Part shown: positions 1 to 8,510 of the stretch, in pieces | Layout: each line of letters opens with the position of its first letter | How positions within the stretch are numbered: the first letter of the stretch is position 1 | Assembly: GCA_900546915.1 (NCBI GenBank) | Contig: UREY01000016.1 | Span: 1-49,137, forward strand | Reading direction: 5' to 3' | DNA from: an uncultured Eubacteriales bacterium | Lineage (GTDB): Bacteria; Bacillota; Clostridia; Oscillospirales; Oscillospiraceae | DNA length: 49,137 nucleotides | The notes under the pieces: generated by a model | What the model was told of the DNA's origin: nothing | What the model saw: the letters and a program-made list of their open reading frames with translations, nothing else | Databases searched by the model: none | Program-made: the position numbers and the translations under genes

Positions 1-31
1 GCTGCAGGATTTGCAGCCCCGCCCGTTGCCC

Positions 32-190
32 TTATTCCTTGGAGAACATATCCTTTCCTACGCCGCATAAGGGGCAGACAAAGTCTTCCGGCAGGTCCTC
101 CCAGCGGGTGCCGGGGGCAATGCCGTTGTCGGGATCTCCCGCCGCTTCGTCATAAACATAACCGCAAACATCACAAACGTACTTTTCCAT
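32..190 (-). CDS. Rubredoxin
   Basis: This 52-residue protein has the two rubredoxin iron knuckles, CDVCG near residues 6-10 and CPLCG near residues 39-43, and the usual length of about 52-54. It should hold one iron ligated by four cysteines and act as a cytoplasmic electron carrier in oxygen or peroxide detoxification, or with other redox enzymes. The start at MEKYVC is preferred over an ATG nine codons upstream because the family begins there and an AGGAGG-type site lies just before it. It has its own promoter on the minus strand and is divergent from the lipoprotein gene. The redox partner is not visible here. Confidence 0.95.
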   Translation of the reverse strand: MEKYVCDVCGYVYDEAAGDPDNGIAPGTRWEDLPEDFVCPLCGVGKDMFSKE

Positions 191-267
191 GGTCTTTCCT
201 CCTGACTGTGGGATCATTTTCTATTTTGTCCCAGACGCTTCCCGTCATTCCGGGAGAGTCTGATTTT

Positions 268-296
268 ATTGTACAAAATGCAGAAGCAAAATGCAA
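268..296 (-). promoter_or_regulatory. Promoter for rubredoxin
   Basis: Read on the minus strand, TTGCAT is followed after 17 bases by TACAAT, a good vegetative sigma promoter. It lies about 75 bases upstream of the rubredoxin start. Confidence 0.6.
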
Positions 297-394
297 TACA
301 ATTGCCGGAGGGAGTGGAGCTTAGAAAGCAGAACGCAGGTAGACAGGCGGCCGGCATGCTGTTCCGATCCGGATGACCGGCCGGGAAGGTGTAC

Positions 395-423
395 TTGACA
401 GTTTTGTCAATACAGAATATAAT
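395..423 (+). promoter_or_regulatory. Strong promoter with operator-like dyad
   Basis: TTGACA, 17 bases, then TATAAT: a consensus vegetative promoter for the lipoprotein gene about 100 bases downstream. The -35 box is half of a perfect 6-bp inverted repeat, TTGACA-GTTT-TGTCAA (395-410), which could be a repressor operator. No matching regulator can be named. Confidence 0.65.
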
Positions 424-529
424 AATTCCATATAATCTGCACTTTAAATTGCCGGCAGATTGCTTTGATGTGTCGCATATAAGTGAAACGTGAAATTTCA
501 AGATTGAAAAATGGGGGGAGGATTACCAT

Positions 530-1105
530 ATGCAGAAGCAAAGGAAATACGGCCCATATGTTATCCTGCTGGTTTTGGCGCTCCTCTGCACCGGCGGGTG
601 TTTGAGCCGGGAGGCGGATATGGGGGCTCCCAGCATCACAGCGGTGGAGACGGAGCACCATATACAAGCTCAGGCGCTTTTGCTGTCCTACGCCTGGGAC
701 GACGGGGAAGACCAGGGGGCGGTCTATGGGAAACCTGCCTGGGAACGGGAATATGGGGCGGAAAATACATTGGTCCTCACGGGAGAGGGCCAGAACCGCA
801 TTGCGCTGTCGGCGGAGCTGCCCGAAGGGGCGAGCTACAAAATTTATCTCCCGGGGGGAGAGGTGTTTGACAACGGAATTCGGCTTCCATACGATTCCCG
901 CAGTTCGTGCTTGTACTGGGAGGAAGACCAGAGCGGCATCGGCATCGTAGCGCCGTTCACACCGGGAGAATATATTTATGAGGTCACCATACAGTGGCCG
1001 CAGGACGGACTGCAGGCGACCTACGGGCTCAAGGTTGTGCTGGAGGAAGGGGAGGACGCCCGGTGGCCTCTCGGGAGAACCGGCGGAACGGCCATCGAGT
1101 CATGA
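530..1105 (+). CDS. Putative lipoprotein of unknown function
   Basis: This 191-residue protein starts with a basic n-region (MQKQRK), a hydrophobic stretch and a lipobox-like TGGC with Cys24, so it is probably exported and lipid-anchored on the outer face of the membrane. The mature part is acidic and rich in aromatic and Gly/Pro residues, in alternating hydrophobic patterns that suggest a beta-sandwich, but I recognise no family. A GGGGGGAGG site sits a few bases before the ATG. It lies before an ABC exporter operon but is separated from it by about 175 bases with its own possible promoter, so a link is only inferred. Confidence 0.75.
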   Translation: MQKQRKYGPYVILLVLALLCTGGCLSREADMGAPSITAVETEHHIQAQALLLSYAWDDGEDQGAVYGKPAWEREYGAENTLVLTGEGQNRIALSAELPEGASYKIYLPGGEVFDNGIRLPYDSRSSCLYWEEDQSGIGIVAPFTPGEYIYEVTIQWPQDGLQATYGLKVVLEEGEDARWPLGRTGGTAIES

Positions 1106-1214
1106 CGGCTATACGACCGGCTGGGATGCAGCTATGTCCTGGAGCAGAGGACGCGGCGGGGGTTAGCCGGTTGATCCGAGCTTTGTAAGTTATCTCTTAA
1201 ATTTTTGCAAAACA

Positions 1215-1244
1215 GTGGAATTGGCAGCGGCGGTATGGTACAAT
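1215..1244 (+). promoter_or_regulatory. Weak promoter candidate for ABC exporter
   Basis: TACAAT at 1239-1244 is a good -10 box. The best -35 (GTGGAA, 18-base spacer) is poor. Confidence 0.35.
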
Positions 1245-1279
1245 GATTCGGACTTCCATTTAGAAAGAAGGAATGTACG

Positions 1280-2053
1280 ATGCCTGATATCCTGCAAGCC
1301 AGCGGCCTGCAGAAGACCTTCCGCCTCTCTGCCAAGCAGCAGAAGCTGGAGAAGACCAAAGCGAAGAGCAAAACTGCGGTTCGGGATCTGTCCTTCTCCG
1401 TGCGGCAGGGAGAGATCTTCGGCCTGCTGGGTCCCAACGGCGCGGGGAAGACAACGACGCTGCGCATGCTGGCCACGCTGATTCGGCCGGACCGGGGCGA
1501 CGCTACGGTGGAGGGTTACAGCATCACCCGCCAGCCGGAGCAGGTCCGGCGGCGTGTGGGGTTTCTCACCAGCGAGCTAAAGCTGGAGGAGTTCTTTACG
1601 CCGAACTATTTATACGACTTTTTTTCCCAGCTGCATCAGGTCCCCCCGGAGGTTCGGGACCGGCGCAAGAAGGAGCTGTTTGATACCTTCGGCATTGGAG
1701 AATTTGCGGAGGTGAAGGTGGCAAACCTGTCCACCGGTATGAAGCAAAAGGCCTCCCTGGCGATTTCCCTGGTTCATGATCCGTCGGTCATTATCTTTGA
1801 CGAGCCTACCAACGGCCTGGACGTGCTGACGGCCAAGGTCGTGACGGATTTTCTCCTGGAGCTCAAGGCCCGGGGCCGCACGGTGCTTGTCTCCACCCAC
1901 ATTTTCAGCCTCATTGAAAAGGTCTGCGACCGGGTGGGGATTCTCCTGGACGGGCAGATGATAGAATGCGGCGCTTTGCAGGAGGTCTGCGCCGGGAAAA
2001 GCTTAGAGGACCGGTTTTTTGACCTGTATGCGGAAAGGGCGGGTGGAATGTGA
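1280..2053 (+). CDS. ABC transporter ATP-binding protein, NatA type
   Basis: A 257-residue ABC ATPase with Walker A GPNGAGKT at residues 51-58, signature LSTGMKQK at about 150-157, Walker B VIIFDEP at about 170-176, and a switch His in the VSTH motif. LSTGM in place of LSGGQ is typical of the NatA/CcmA-like ABC-2 exporter ATPases. The N-terminus has an unusual basic Lys/Gln-rich insert at residues 19-31 before the canonical core. It overlaps the next gene by 4 bases (ATGTGATG context), so the two are translationally coupled and form one exporter, likely for sodium, a drug or a peptide. The substrate cannot be read from sequence. Confidence 0.92.
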   Translation: MPDILQASGLQKTFRLSAKQQKLEKTKAKSKTAVRDLSFSVRQGEIFGLLGPNGAGKTTTLRMLATLIRPDRGDATVEGYSITRQPEQVRRRVGFLTSELKLEEFFTPNYLYDFFSQLHQVPPEVRDRRKKELFDTFGIGEFAEVKVANLSTGMKQKASLAISLVHDPSVIIFDEPTNGLDVLTAKVVTDFLLELKARGRTVLVSTHIFSLIEKVCDRVGILLDGQMIECGALQEVCAGKSLEDRFFDLYAERAGGM

Positions 2054-3210
2054 TGCGCAATCCCGTTGTGACCATTTTTAAGAAGGAACTGGCCCGCTTT
2101 TTTGGGGACCGGCGCATGGCGCTGACGACGATCTTGTTGCCCGGTCTGATGATCTATGTGCTGTATACCTTTATGGGCAGCGCTTTGACCAGCCAGTTCT
2201 CCGTGGAAGATATGTATCGTCCCACTGCCGTGGTGGAAAATCTGCCGGACAGTCTGACCTCTGCGCTGTCTCAGGTATTGGAGATTCAGGAGCAGTCCGA
2301 TCCCATGGAGCAGGTCCGGGACCAGGAGCTGGATCTGTACATCTGTTTTCCGGAGGACTTTGACCAGGCGGTGGCAGGTTATGACATTGCCTCCGGCGCT
2401 GCCGCGCCCCAGGTGGAGATTTACTACAACTCCGCATCCACTGCCTCCCAGCAGGCGTACAGTCTCATGCTGGAGACGTTGGACCAGTACGAGAGCAGCC
2501 TGTCCAACCGGTTTGATATCAACCGCTCCGGAGAGTATGATTTGGTGACCCAGGAGGATGCCACCGGAATGCTGTTTTCCTCCCTCATGCCGATGCTGTT
2601 GCTCATTTTCCTCTTCAGCGGCTGCATGGCGGTGGCGCCGGAGTCCATTGCCGGAGAAAAGGAGCGGGGCACCATTGCAACGCTGTTGATTACCCCTGCC
2701 AAGCGAAGCAGCATTGCCCTGGGGAAAATTGCGGCGCTGTCGGTCATTGCCCTGCTGGCGGGCGCTTCCAGCGCTTTGGGAACCATGTTATCGTTTCCCA
2801 AGCTGATGGGGGTGGCCTCCGATTCCCTTTCCGTCACGTATAGCGTGGAGGATTATGTGCTTCTGGGTGTTGTGATCCTTTCCACGGTTCTGCTGCTGAT
2901 TACCGTCATTTCCATCATCTCCGCCTTTGCAAAATCCGCCAAGGAGGCGCAGGGCTACGTCATGCCGCTGATGATTCTGGTGATTTTGGTAGGCGTAACC
3001 GCTATGTTTGGAGACGGGGCCCAAACGGAGCTGTGGTATTACCTGATTCCCATTTATAACAGCGTCCAGTGTATGGTCGGCATTTTTGCCTTCTCTCCCG
3101 CACCGGCTTTGATTCTGACGGCGGTGGGCGCCAACCTGGTGTTCACCGGCTTGGGCGTCTTCCTGCTCACCAGAATGTTCCACAGCGAACGGGTGATCTT
3201 CTCCCGCTGA
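2050..3210 (+). CDS. ABC-2 type permease, NatB-like
   Basis: A 386-residue membrane protein with the ABC-2 permease layout: a first transmembrane helix at about residues 25-45, a long extracytoplasmic loop of roughly 130 residues, then five or six helices in the C-terminal half. The conserved cytoplasmic segment ESIAGEKERGTIATLL after the second helix is the hallmark of the NatB/ABC2_membrane_3 family. It pairs with the upstream ATPase, whose reading frame it overlaps by 4 bases. It most likely exports a small cation or toxic compound; this is family-level inference. The operon ends at a hairpin at 3222-3253. Confidence 0.9.
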   Translation: MMRNPVVTIFKKELARFFGDRRMALTTILLPGLMIYVLYTFMGSALTSQFSVEDMYRPTAVVENLPDSLTSALSQVLEIQEQSDPMEQVRDQELDLYICFPEDFDQAVAGYDIASGAAAPQVEIYYNSASTASQQAYSLMLETLDQYESSLSNRFDINRSGEYDLVTQEDATGMLFSSLMPMLLLIFLFSGCMAVAPESIAGEKERGTIATLLITPAKRSSIALGKIAALSVIALLAGASSALGTMLSFPKLMGVASDSLSVTYSVEDYVLLGVVILSTVLLLITVISIISAFAKSAKEAQGYVMPLMILVILVGVTAMFGDGAQTELWYYLIPIYNSVQCMVGIFAFSPAPALILTAVGANLVFTGLGVFLLTRMFHSERVIFSR

Positions 3211-3221
3211 TTTTCCGCATG

Positions 3222-3253
3222 CTTCGCCCCTTGACTTTTCTCAGGGGGCGAAG
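3222..3253 (+). terminator. Hairpin ending the ABC exporter operon, overlapping the trpS promoter
   Basis: CTTCGCCCC (3222-3230) pairs with GGGGCGAAG (3245-3253). The loop holds the trpS -35 box and the -10 follows immediately, so terminator and promoter share the same bases. No strong T-run follows. Confidence 0.5.
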
Positions 3254-3259
3254 TATGAT
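3231..3259 (+). promoter_or_regulatory. Promoter for T-box/trpS transcript
   Basis: TTGACT, 17 bases, TATGAT. Transcription would start near 3266, just ahead of the T-box leader. Confidence 0.65.
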
Positions 3260-3265
3260 AAGGGC

Positions 3266-3506
3266 ACATAGGAAACCGTAGATGGAGAAAGAGTAAGGAC
3301 GGTCCCGGCTTTGCAGAGAGCAGCCCGGTATGCTGGAAGGGCTGTAAGTCGGCTGTCCCCAATGGGCTCCGGAGGGTGGCCCGAAGTTTTCAGTAGGCGC
3401 CGACGGCATCCGACCGTTACCCGGAGGCCCCATGCTTGTGGGCGCCTGCACAGGTGGCGTATAGACCGAGGTCTTGTCCTTTGTAGGATGGGGCCCTTTA
3501 TTTTTT
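3266..3506 (+). promoter_or_regulatory. T-box leader for trpS (tRNA-Trp sensing)
   Basis: The leader has an AGAGAG bulge motif followed by a stem GCAGCCC/GGGCTG around 3316-3345, the GTAGGCGCCGACGG...CCGTTA element around 3393-3418, and a T-box-like AGGTGGCG near 3452-3459. The TGGC in that element can pair with the GCCA end of tRNA-Trp, whose discriminator base is G. A TGG at 3363-3365 is a candidate specifier codon. A terminator hairpin closes it: GGTCTTGTCC (3470-3479) pairs over 10 bp (with G-U pairs) with GGATGGGGCC (3486-3495), followed by CTTTATTTTTT. Uncharged tRNA-Trp would stabilise the antiterminator and switch on trpS. Confidence 0.85.
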
Positions 3507-3524
3507 GCAAGGAGGAAACGAACC

Positions 3525-4607
3525 ATGGAGAAGATTATACTCACCGGCGACCGGCCGACCGGCCGCCTGCACCTGGGACATTACGTCGGCTCCCTGAAGC
3601 GGCGGGTGGAGCTGCAGAATTCCGGCGTGTACGACAAGATATTCATTATGATTGCCGACGCTCAGGCGTTGACCGACAATGCCGACAACCCGGAGAAAAT
3701 TCGGGAAAGCATTCTGGAGGTGGCGTTGGACTACCTCTCCTGCGGCTTGGATCCGCAGAAATCCACGCTCCTGATTCAGTCTCAGATTCCGGAGCTGACG
3801 GAGCTGACCTTCTATTATATGAATTTGGTTACGGTCTCCCGGCTGCAGCGGAATCCCACGGTCAAGGCAGAGATTCAGCTGCGGAACTTTGAGGCCAGCA
3901 TTCCCGTAGGCTTTTTCACCTATCCCATCAGCCAGGCGGCGGACATCACTGCCTTCCGCGCCACCACCGTGCCGGTGGGAGAGGATCAGCTTCCCATGCT
4001 GGAGCAGGCCAGGGAAATTGTGCGCCGGTTCAACCTGACCTACGGCGAGACGCTGGTGGAGCCGGAGGCGCTGATTCCTCAGAATCAGGTCTGCTGCCGT
4101 CTGCCCGGCACGGACGGGAAGGCCAAAATGAGCAAATCTCTGGGCAACTGCATTTATCTTTCTGATTCAGAGACCGAGGTCCGGCAGAAGGTCATGAGCA
4201 TGTTCACAGACCCCAACCATTTAAAGGTCACGGATCCCGGCAGCCTGGAGGGCAATGCGGTCTTCACCTACCTGGATGCATTCTGCCGGGATGCGCATTT
4301 TCAGGAGTTTTGGCCGGAGTATGCCAATCTGGATGAGCTGAAGGCTCACTACCAGAGAGGTGGGCTGGGCGATGTCAAGGTGAAAAAGTTCTTGAACCGC
4401 ATTCTCCAGGCGGAGCTCGCCCCCATTCGGGCGCGGCGTGCCCAGTGGCAAAAGGACATCCCCGGCGTGTACGACATACTCAAGCGGGGCAGCGAGGTAG
4501 CCCGAGAGGAGGCGGCCCGGACCCTATCGGATGTCAAACGGGCCATGCGGATCAACTATTTTGAGGACGGCGCTTGGCTGCAAGCCCAGATGGAAAGATA
4601 CAGGTAA
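3525..4607 (+). CDS. trpS: Tryptophan--tRNA ligase
   Basis: A 360-residue class I synthetase that charges tRNA-Trp with tryptophan using ATP. The HIGH-like motif is HLGH (residues 16-19) after the family start [13 protein letters not shown], and the second motif KMSKS is at residues 201-205. The ATG at 3525 is chosen because AGGAGG precedes it by about 10 bases and the family begins there; the frame is open upstream only because it runs through the T-box terminator. The length is slightly above the short bacterial form (about 330). Expression is controlled by the T-box just upstream, and the MFS gene follows after 5 bases. Confidence 0.97.
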   Translation: MEKIILTGDRPTGRLHLGHYVGSLKRRVELQNSGVYDKIFIMIADAQALTDNADNPEKIRESILEVALDYLSCGLDPQKSTLLIQSQIPELTELTFYYMNLVTVSRLQRNPTVKAEIQLRNFEASIPVGFFTYPISQAADITAFRATTVPVGEDQLPMLEQAREIVRRFNLTYGETLVEPEALIPQNQVCCRLPGTDGKAKMSKSLGNCIYLSDSETEVRQKVMSMFTDPNHLKVTDPGSLEGNAVFTYLDAFCRDAHFQEFWPEYANLDELKAHYQRGGLGDVKVKKFLNRILQAELAPIRARRAQWQKDIPGVYDILKRGSEVAREEAARTLSDVKRAMRINYFEDGAWLQAQMERYR

Positions 4608-4612
4608 GTAGA

Positions 4613-5794
4613 ATGGCTACGGCGTTGCTCCTTCTCATCTATCTGGCGTTTATCAGTCTGGGAATTCCGGACTCTCTGTTTGGGGCGGCCTGGCCCGCCA
4701 TGGGAGAGGAGCTGGGAACGGTTCTATCCGCAGGCGGGCTGGTGACCAGCCTCATTTCCGGCGCGACCATTGTCTCCAGCCTGTGCAGCGGCAAGATTCT
4801 GGGACGCTTTGGCACGGGTGCGGTGACGATGGTCAGCGTGGCCCTGACGGCGCTGTCTTTGCTGGGCTTTTCCCTGGCGCCCGGCTTCCTCTGGCTGTGC
4901 CTGCTGGCCGTCCCCCTGGGCTTGGGGGCCGGATGTGTGGATTCCGGCTTGAATAACTATGTGGCGCTGCATTACAGCGCCAATCAAATGAACTTGCTGC
5001 ACGGCTTTTACGGCATTGGCGTATCCCTGAGCCCGTATCTCATGTCTCTGGCCCTGGAGTGGGGAAGCTGGCGGCAGGGATACGGTATAATGGCTGCCCT
5101 GCAGGGCGCCATCGGCCTATTGCTGCTGGTGACGCTCCCTCTTTGGAAGCGCGTGGGGCAAGATGCCGGAGCGCAGGAGGCGGAAACAAAGCCGGTTCCG
5201 GTGTCCCGGCTGTTCCGAATGCCTGGATTTATAGCGGGACTGCTGGCTTTTGCGGGCTCCTGCGGCCTGGAGTATACGGCCGGTATCTGGGGCAGCACCT
5301 ATTTGGTGGCGGGCCGCGGTTGCAGCCCGGAGGCAGGCGCCCGGGGAATTACGCTCTATTATATCGGCATGACGGCCGGCCGGATGCTCTCCGGATTTTT
5401 GGCCGGCCGCCTGGGCAGCCGGAGGCTGGTCCGGTGGGGACAGGGCCTGGCGGGACTGGGAGCGGCATTTTTGCTGTTGCCGTTGCCCGGCTGGGCCGCT
5501 GTAGTGGGACTGTTTTGGATTGGCTTTGGAAATGGACCTGTTTTTCCCAATTTGCTGCACCTGACCCCTCGGCATTTTGGCAGAGCGGCGTCTCAGTCTG
5601 CCATGGGAGTCCAGATGGCCTCCTCTTACCTGGCCATTACCCTCTTGCCTCCCCTGGGCGGGTTGCTGATTCAGAGCCTGGGCAGTTGGGCGCTGCCGGG
5701 ATACCTGTTGTCTCTGTTCGGCCTGATGGGCCTGTGTACCGGCGTCGTGTTTGCCCGGGCCCATGGCTGTGACACCGGCGCGGAGATGGAATAG
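4613..5794 (+). CDS. MFS family transporter
   Basis: A 393-residue, very hydrophobic protein with about 12 predicted membrane helices, Gly-rich segments and a long central cytoplasmic loop (around residues 190-215, with acidic and Lys residues) between the two six-helix halves, as in the major facilitator superfamily. The sequence resembles the YbjJ/FucP-like group of sugar or drug transporters, but the substrate is not evident. The ATG at 4613 lies 5 bases after the trpS stop, so it is probably co-transcribed with trpS and would also respond to the T-box. That makes a tryptophan-related substrate possible but unproven. Confidence 0.85.
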   Translation: MATALLLLIYLAFISLGIPDSLFGAAWPAMGEELGTVLSAGGLVTSLISGATIVSSLCSGKILGRFGTGAVTMVSVALTALSLLGFSLAPGFLWLCLLAVPLGLGAGCVDSGLNNYVALHYSANQMNLLHGFYGIGVSLSPYLMSLALEWGSWRQGYGIMAALQGAIGLLLLVTLPLWKRVGQDAGAQEAETKPVPVSRLFRMPGFIAGLLAFAGSCGLEYTAGIWGSTYLVAGRGCSPEAGARGITLYYIGMTAGRMLSGFLAGRLGSRRLVRWGQGLAGLGAAFLLLPLPGWAAVVGLFWIGFGNGPVFPNLLHLTPRHFGRAASQSAMGVQMASSYLAITLLPPLGGLLIQSLGSWALPGYLLSLFGLMGLCTGVVFARAHGCDTGAEME

Positions 5795-5807
5795 GCCTGG
5801 GTGCACA

Positions 5808-5855
5808 AATACACACCGGTTTGCAGCCTGCTGGGGCGGCAAACCGGTGTGTATT
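5808..5855. terminator. Bidirectional terminator between MFS gene and metI
   Basis: A perfect 17-bp inverted repeat (5808-5824 with 5839-5855, core ACACACCGGTTTGC) with a 14-base loop lies between two convergent genes. T-runs are short on both sides. Confidence 0.7.
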
Positions 5856-5897
5856 GCATAGTAAGCGATTTCATTTGGAGAACGGCAGCGCGCACGC

Positions 5898-6599
5898 TTA
5901 TTTCAGCCGCCGGTCCAGTCTGGCTACCAGGCGGGTCCCCAGAGCCTGAAAAATCTGTACCAGAAGGATGAGCAAAGCGACGGCCAGAAGCATCACCAGG
6001 TATTGATACCGGTGGTAACCGTAGTTGATGGCGATCTTACCAAGACCGCCGCCGCCGATGATGCCGCTCATGGCAGAGTAACCCAGGATGGTGGTGATGG
6101 CGATGGTTCCGTTGGACAGGAGGCTGGGGACGCTCTCCGGGAGCATCACCTTCCAGATAATTTGCAGGGGAGAGGCGCCCATGCTCTGGGCGGCTTCTAA
6201 GATACTGGGATTCAGCTCCCGCAGGCTGCTCTCCACCAGGCGGGCCACAAAGGGAAAGGCCGCTATCACCAGGGGGACGATGGAGGCCACCGTGCCCACC
6301 GGCGTGCCCACAATGGCTCGGGTCAGGGGGATGAGCAGGACCATGAGAATCAGAAAGGGCACGGAGCGAAGCAGGTTAATCAAAAGATTCAGCCCTTGCC
6401 GCAGCCACCCGGGCAGGGGCAGAATGCCGTCCCGCCGCCCCACTGCCAGGAGAACGCCCAACGGCAGGCCCAGGACGATGGCAAAGGCCGTGGAGAGCAG
6501 CGTCACATACACCGTCTCCCACAGCGCCAGGGGGAATTCGTACCGCAGAATTTCCAGGGCCTCCCGGACTGCCTCTGAGGTAAACGCCCGTTCAAGCAT
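5898..6599 (-). CDS. metI: Methionine ABC transporter permease MetI
   Basis: A 233-residue inner-membrane permease with about five helices. It has the EAA loop typical of binding-protein-dependent importers (around LNPSILEAAQSMGASPLQIIWKV) and the MetI signature GYSAMSGIIGGGGLGKIAINYGY near the C-terminus. It overlaps the end of metN by 8 bases, indicating coupled translation. With MetN and MetQ it forms the high-affinity importer for L- and D-methionine. It is the last gene of the metQNI operon, which reads from the attenuator at 8659-8825. Confidence 0.96.
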   Translation of the reverse strand: MLERAFTSEAVREALEILRYEFPLALWETVYVTLLSTAFAIVLGLPLGVLLAVGRRDGILPLPGWLRQGLNLLINLLRSVPFLILMVLLIPLTRAIVGTPVGTVASIVPLVIAAFPFVARLVESSLRELNPSILEAAQSMGASPLQIIWKVMLPESVPSLLSNGTIAITTILGYSAMSGIIGGGGLGKIAINYGYHRYQYLVMLLAVALLILLVQIFQALGTRLVARLDRRLK

Positions 6600-7602
6600 G
6601 AGACTCCACCTCCTCGACGATAATATCCGGAATGCTCTTCAGATAAGCCGTCGCTCGAAGGGCCTGTTCTGCGCTGCCGGAGATGCTCAGGAGCATGTTT
6701 CCGTAAACCTTGTCCCCAATGCTTCGGGTGGAGGCCGATAGAATGTTGGCGGCAATGCGCTCCTCCATGGCCATTCGGGCGATGAGGGGAGTCCGGGTCG
6801 TGGGCGCACCATGGAAGACGACCCGAAGCCGTCGCTCTTCCGGATGGGGAGCGAGGATTTCCTCCGCTCCGTCGGGGAAAACCAGGCGGCGGGCGGCGTC
6901 GGAGCGCGGGCGGGCAAAGACGGCGCCGACTTCCCCTTCTTCCACGACGGCGCCCTGATCCAGAATGGCCACGCGGTTGCAGATTTCCTCCACCACAGAC
7001 ATTTGATGGGTGATGAGGATCACCGTAATGCTCAGCTTTCGATTGATGTCCCGAATCAGCTCCAAAATGGCGTGGGTGGTTTTGGGGTCCAGGGCGCTGG
7101 TGGCCTCGTCGCATAGTAGGACCTTGGGACCGGCGGCCAGGGCCCGGGCAATGGCGACGCGCTGCTGCTGGCCGCCGGAGAGCTGCGCCGGGTAGGCGTC
7201 CGCCTTGTCCGGCAGCCCCACCAGCTCCAGCAGCTCCAGGGCCCGCTGCCTGGCCGGTCCCTTTTTTACCCCGGCCAGCTCCAGAGGAAAGCAGACATTG
7301 CCCAGGCAGGTGCGCTGCATCAGCAGGTTGAAGCTTTGGAAAATCATGGCAATGTCCCGGCGGGCCCGGCGCAGGGCGGCGGGGGACAGGCTTCCCAGGT
7401 CCTGCCCGTCCACCCGGATGCACCCTTGAGAGGGCCGCTCCAGCAGGTTGATACACCGGACTAGGGTGCTTTTGCCGGCGCCGCTCATGCCGATGATGCC
7501 GTAGATGTCTCCGTCGGCAATGGTCAGAGATACCTGCTTCAGCGCTTCAACCTGCCCGTTGGCCGTCGGGAAGGATTTGGATAAATTTTGTATTTCAATC
7601 AT
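6592..7602 (-). CDS. metN: Methionine ABC transporter ATPase MetN
   Basis: A 336-residue ABC ATPase with Walker A GMSGAGKST (residues 38-46), signature LSGGQQQR, Walker B VLLCDEATSALD, and a C-terminal NIL domain of about 85 residues. In characterised MetN proteins the NIL domain binds methionine and inhibits transport from the inside. The start at MIEIQNL is supported by GGAGGAAACT just upstream; an in-frame ATG nine codons earlier lacks such a site. The operon therefore appears to have two levels of methionine feedback: the NIL domain on the protein and the leader-peptide attenuator on the mRNA. Confidence 0.96.
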   Translation of the reverse strand: MIEIQNLSKSFPTANGQVEALKQVSLTIADGDIYGIIGMSGAGKSTLVRCINLLERPSQGCIRVDGQDLGSLSPAALRRARRDIAMIFQSFNLLMQRTCLGNVCFPLELAGVKKGPARQRALELLELVGLPDKADAYPAQLSGGQQQRVAIARALAAGPKVLLCDEATSALDPKTTHAILELIRDINRKLSITVILITHQMSVVEEICNRVAILDQGAVVEEGEVGAVFARPRSDAARRLVFPDGAEEILAPHPEERRLRVVFHGAPTTRTPLIARMAMEERIAANILSASTRSIGDKVYGNMLLSISGSAEQALRATAYLKSIPDIIVEEVESHA

Positions 7603-7655
7603 AGTTTCCTCCAGGCGCGTGGAAAGCATGTCGGATGGGGATGCGTCGGTGCGCG

Positions 7656-8510
7656 TTAGCCTTGAAGGGGCTCCAAGGTGGTCTGTTTGCCCCCGTACAG
7701 CCCCATGGGCTCTACGTGAATGGCGGCTACGGCCACCAGGTGGGTCCCATTTTCCTCATTAAAATTATCCAGATAAGGGGTGTGCTGAAAATAGTTGGCG
7801 TCGATGTCCCCGCTGTCTACCACGAGATTGGGCTGTATGTAGTCGGTGAACTCTTTGATATCCAGGGTGATTTCTTTGGACGCCAAAATCTCCTGGGCGA
7901 TTTTCAGAATTTCAGCGTGTGGTGTGGGAGAGGCGGCCACTGTGATGGTGACGCCGGCCAGAGCGTTGTAATCCACCGAGGCGTCGTATCCGTCCGAGGG
8001 ATTCTCCACGGTACTGACCACGGCTCCGCCGTAGGTTTCGGCAATGTAGTCGGCCACCTGCCGGCTGGATAAGGCAGCCTTCAGGGCCCGAATGGAATCG
8101 CTTTCCTCATTGCCCTCTTTTACAACTAAAACATTGGTGTAAGCGGAGGAAGCTCCTTCCATGGTCAGGGCGTCCTCCATCGGATTCAGGCCTGCCTCAA
8201 TGGCGTAGTTGGAATTGATCACGGCATAGTCTACGTCCTGCAGCACGTTGGGCAGTTGGGCTGCTTCCACTTCCTGCAGATGAATGTTTTGCGGATTGCT
8301 GGCAATGTCCCGAGCGGTAGCCGTGATTCCGGCGCCCTCTTTCAGGGTGATGTATCCGTTTTCCTGTAACAGCAGCAGGGCCCGGGCCTCATTGGTTGTG
8401 TCGTTGGGGACGGCAATGGTAATACCCTCGCTGGGGGAGCAGGCGGACAAAAACAGAGCGGAGCCCACCGTCCATGCGGCGGCCAGAAGCAGAGAGATGA
8501 TTTTTTTCAT
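7656..8510 (-). CDS. metQ: Methionine-binding lipoprotein MetQ
   Basis: A 284-residue NlpA/MetQ-family binding lipoprotein. The N-terminus is a lipoprotein signal (MKKIISLLL..., lipobox LSAC, Cys24), and the mature part has family motifs such as YAVINSNYAIEAGLNP and the C-terminal DYIQPN...DANYFQHTPYLD block that lines the ligand site. The ATG at 8510 has a clear AAAGGAG 9 bases upstream; an in-frame ATG 14 codons earlier is within the leader. It is the first structural gene of metQNI and sits about 350 bases from its promoter, behind a leader peptide and terminator. Confidence 0.95.
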   Translation of the reverse strand: MKKIISLLLAAAWTVGSALFLSACSPSEGITIAVPNDTTNEARALLLLQENGYITLKEGAGITATARDIASNPQNIHLQEVEAAQLPNVLQDVDYAVINSNYAIEAGLNPMEDALTMEGASSAYTNVLVVKEGNEESDSIRALKAALSSRQVADYIAETYGGAVVSTVENPSDGYDASVDYNALAGVTITVAASPTPHAEILKIAQEILASKEITLDIKEFTDYIQPNLVVDSGDIDANYFQHTPYLDNFNEENGTHLVAVAAIHVEPMGLYGGKQTTLEPLQG

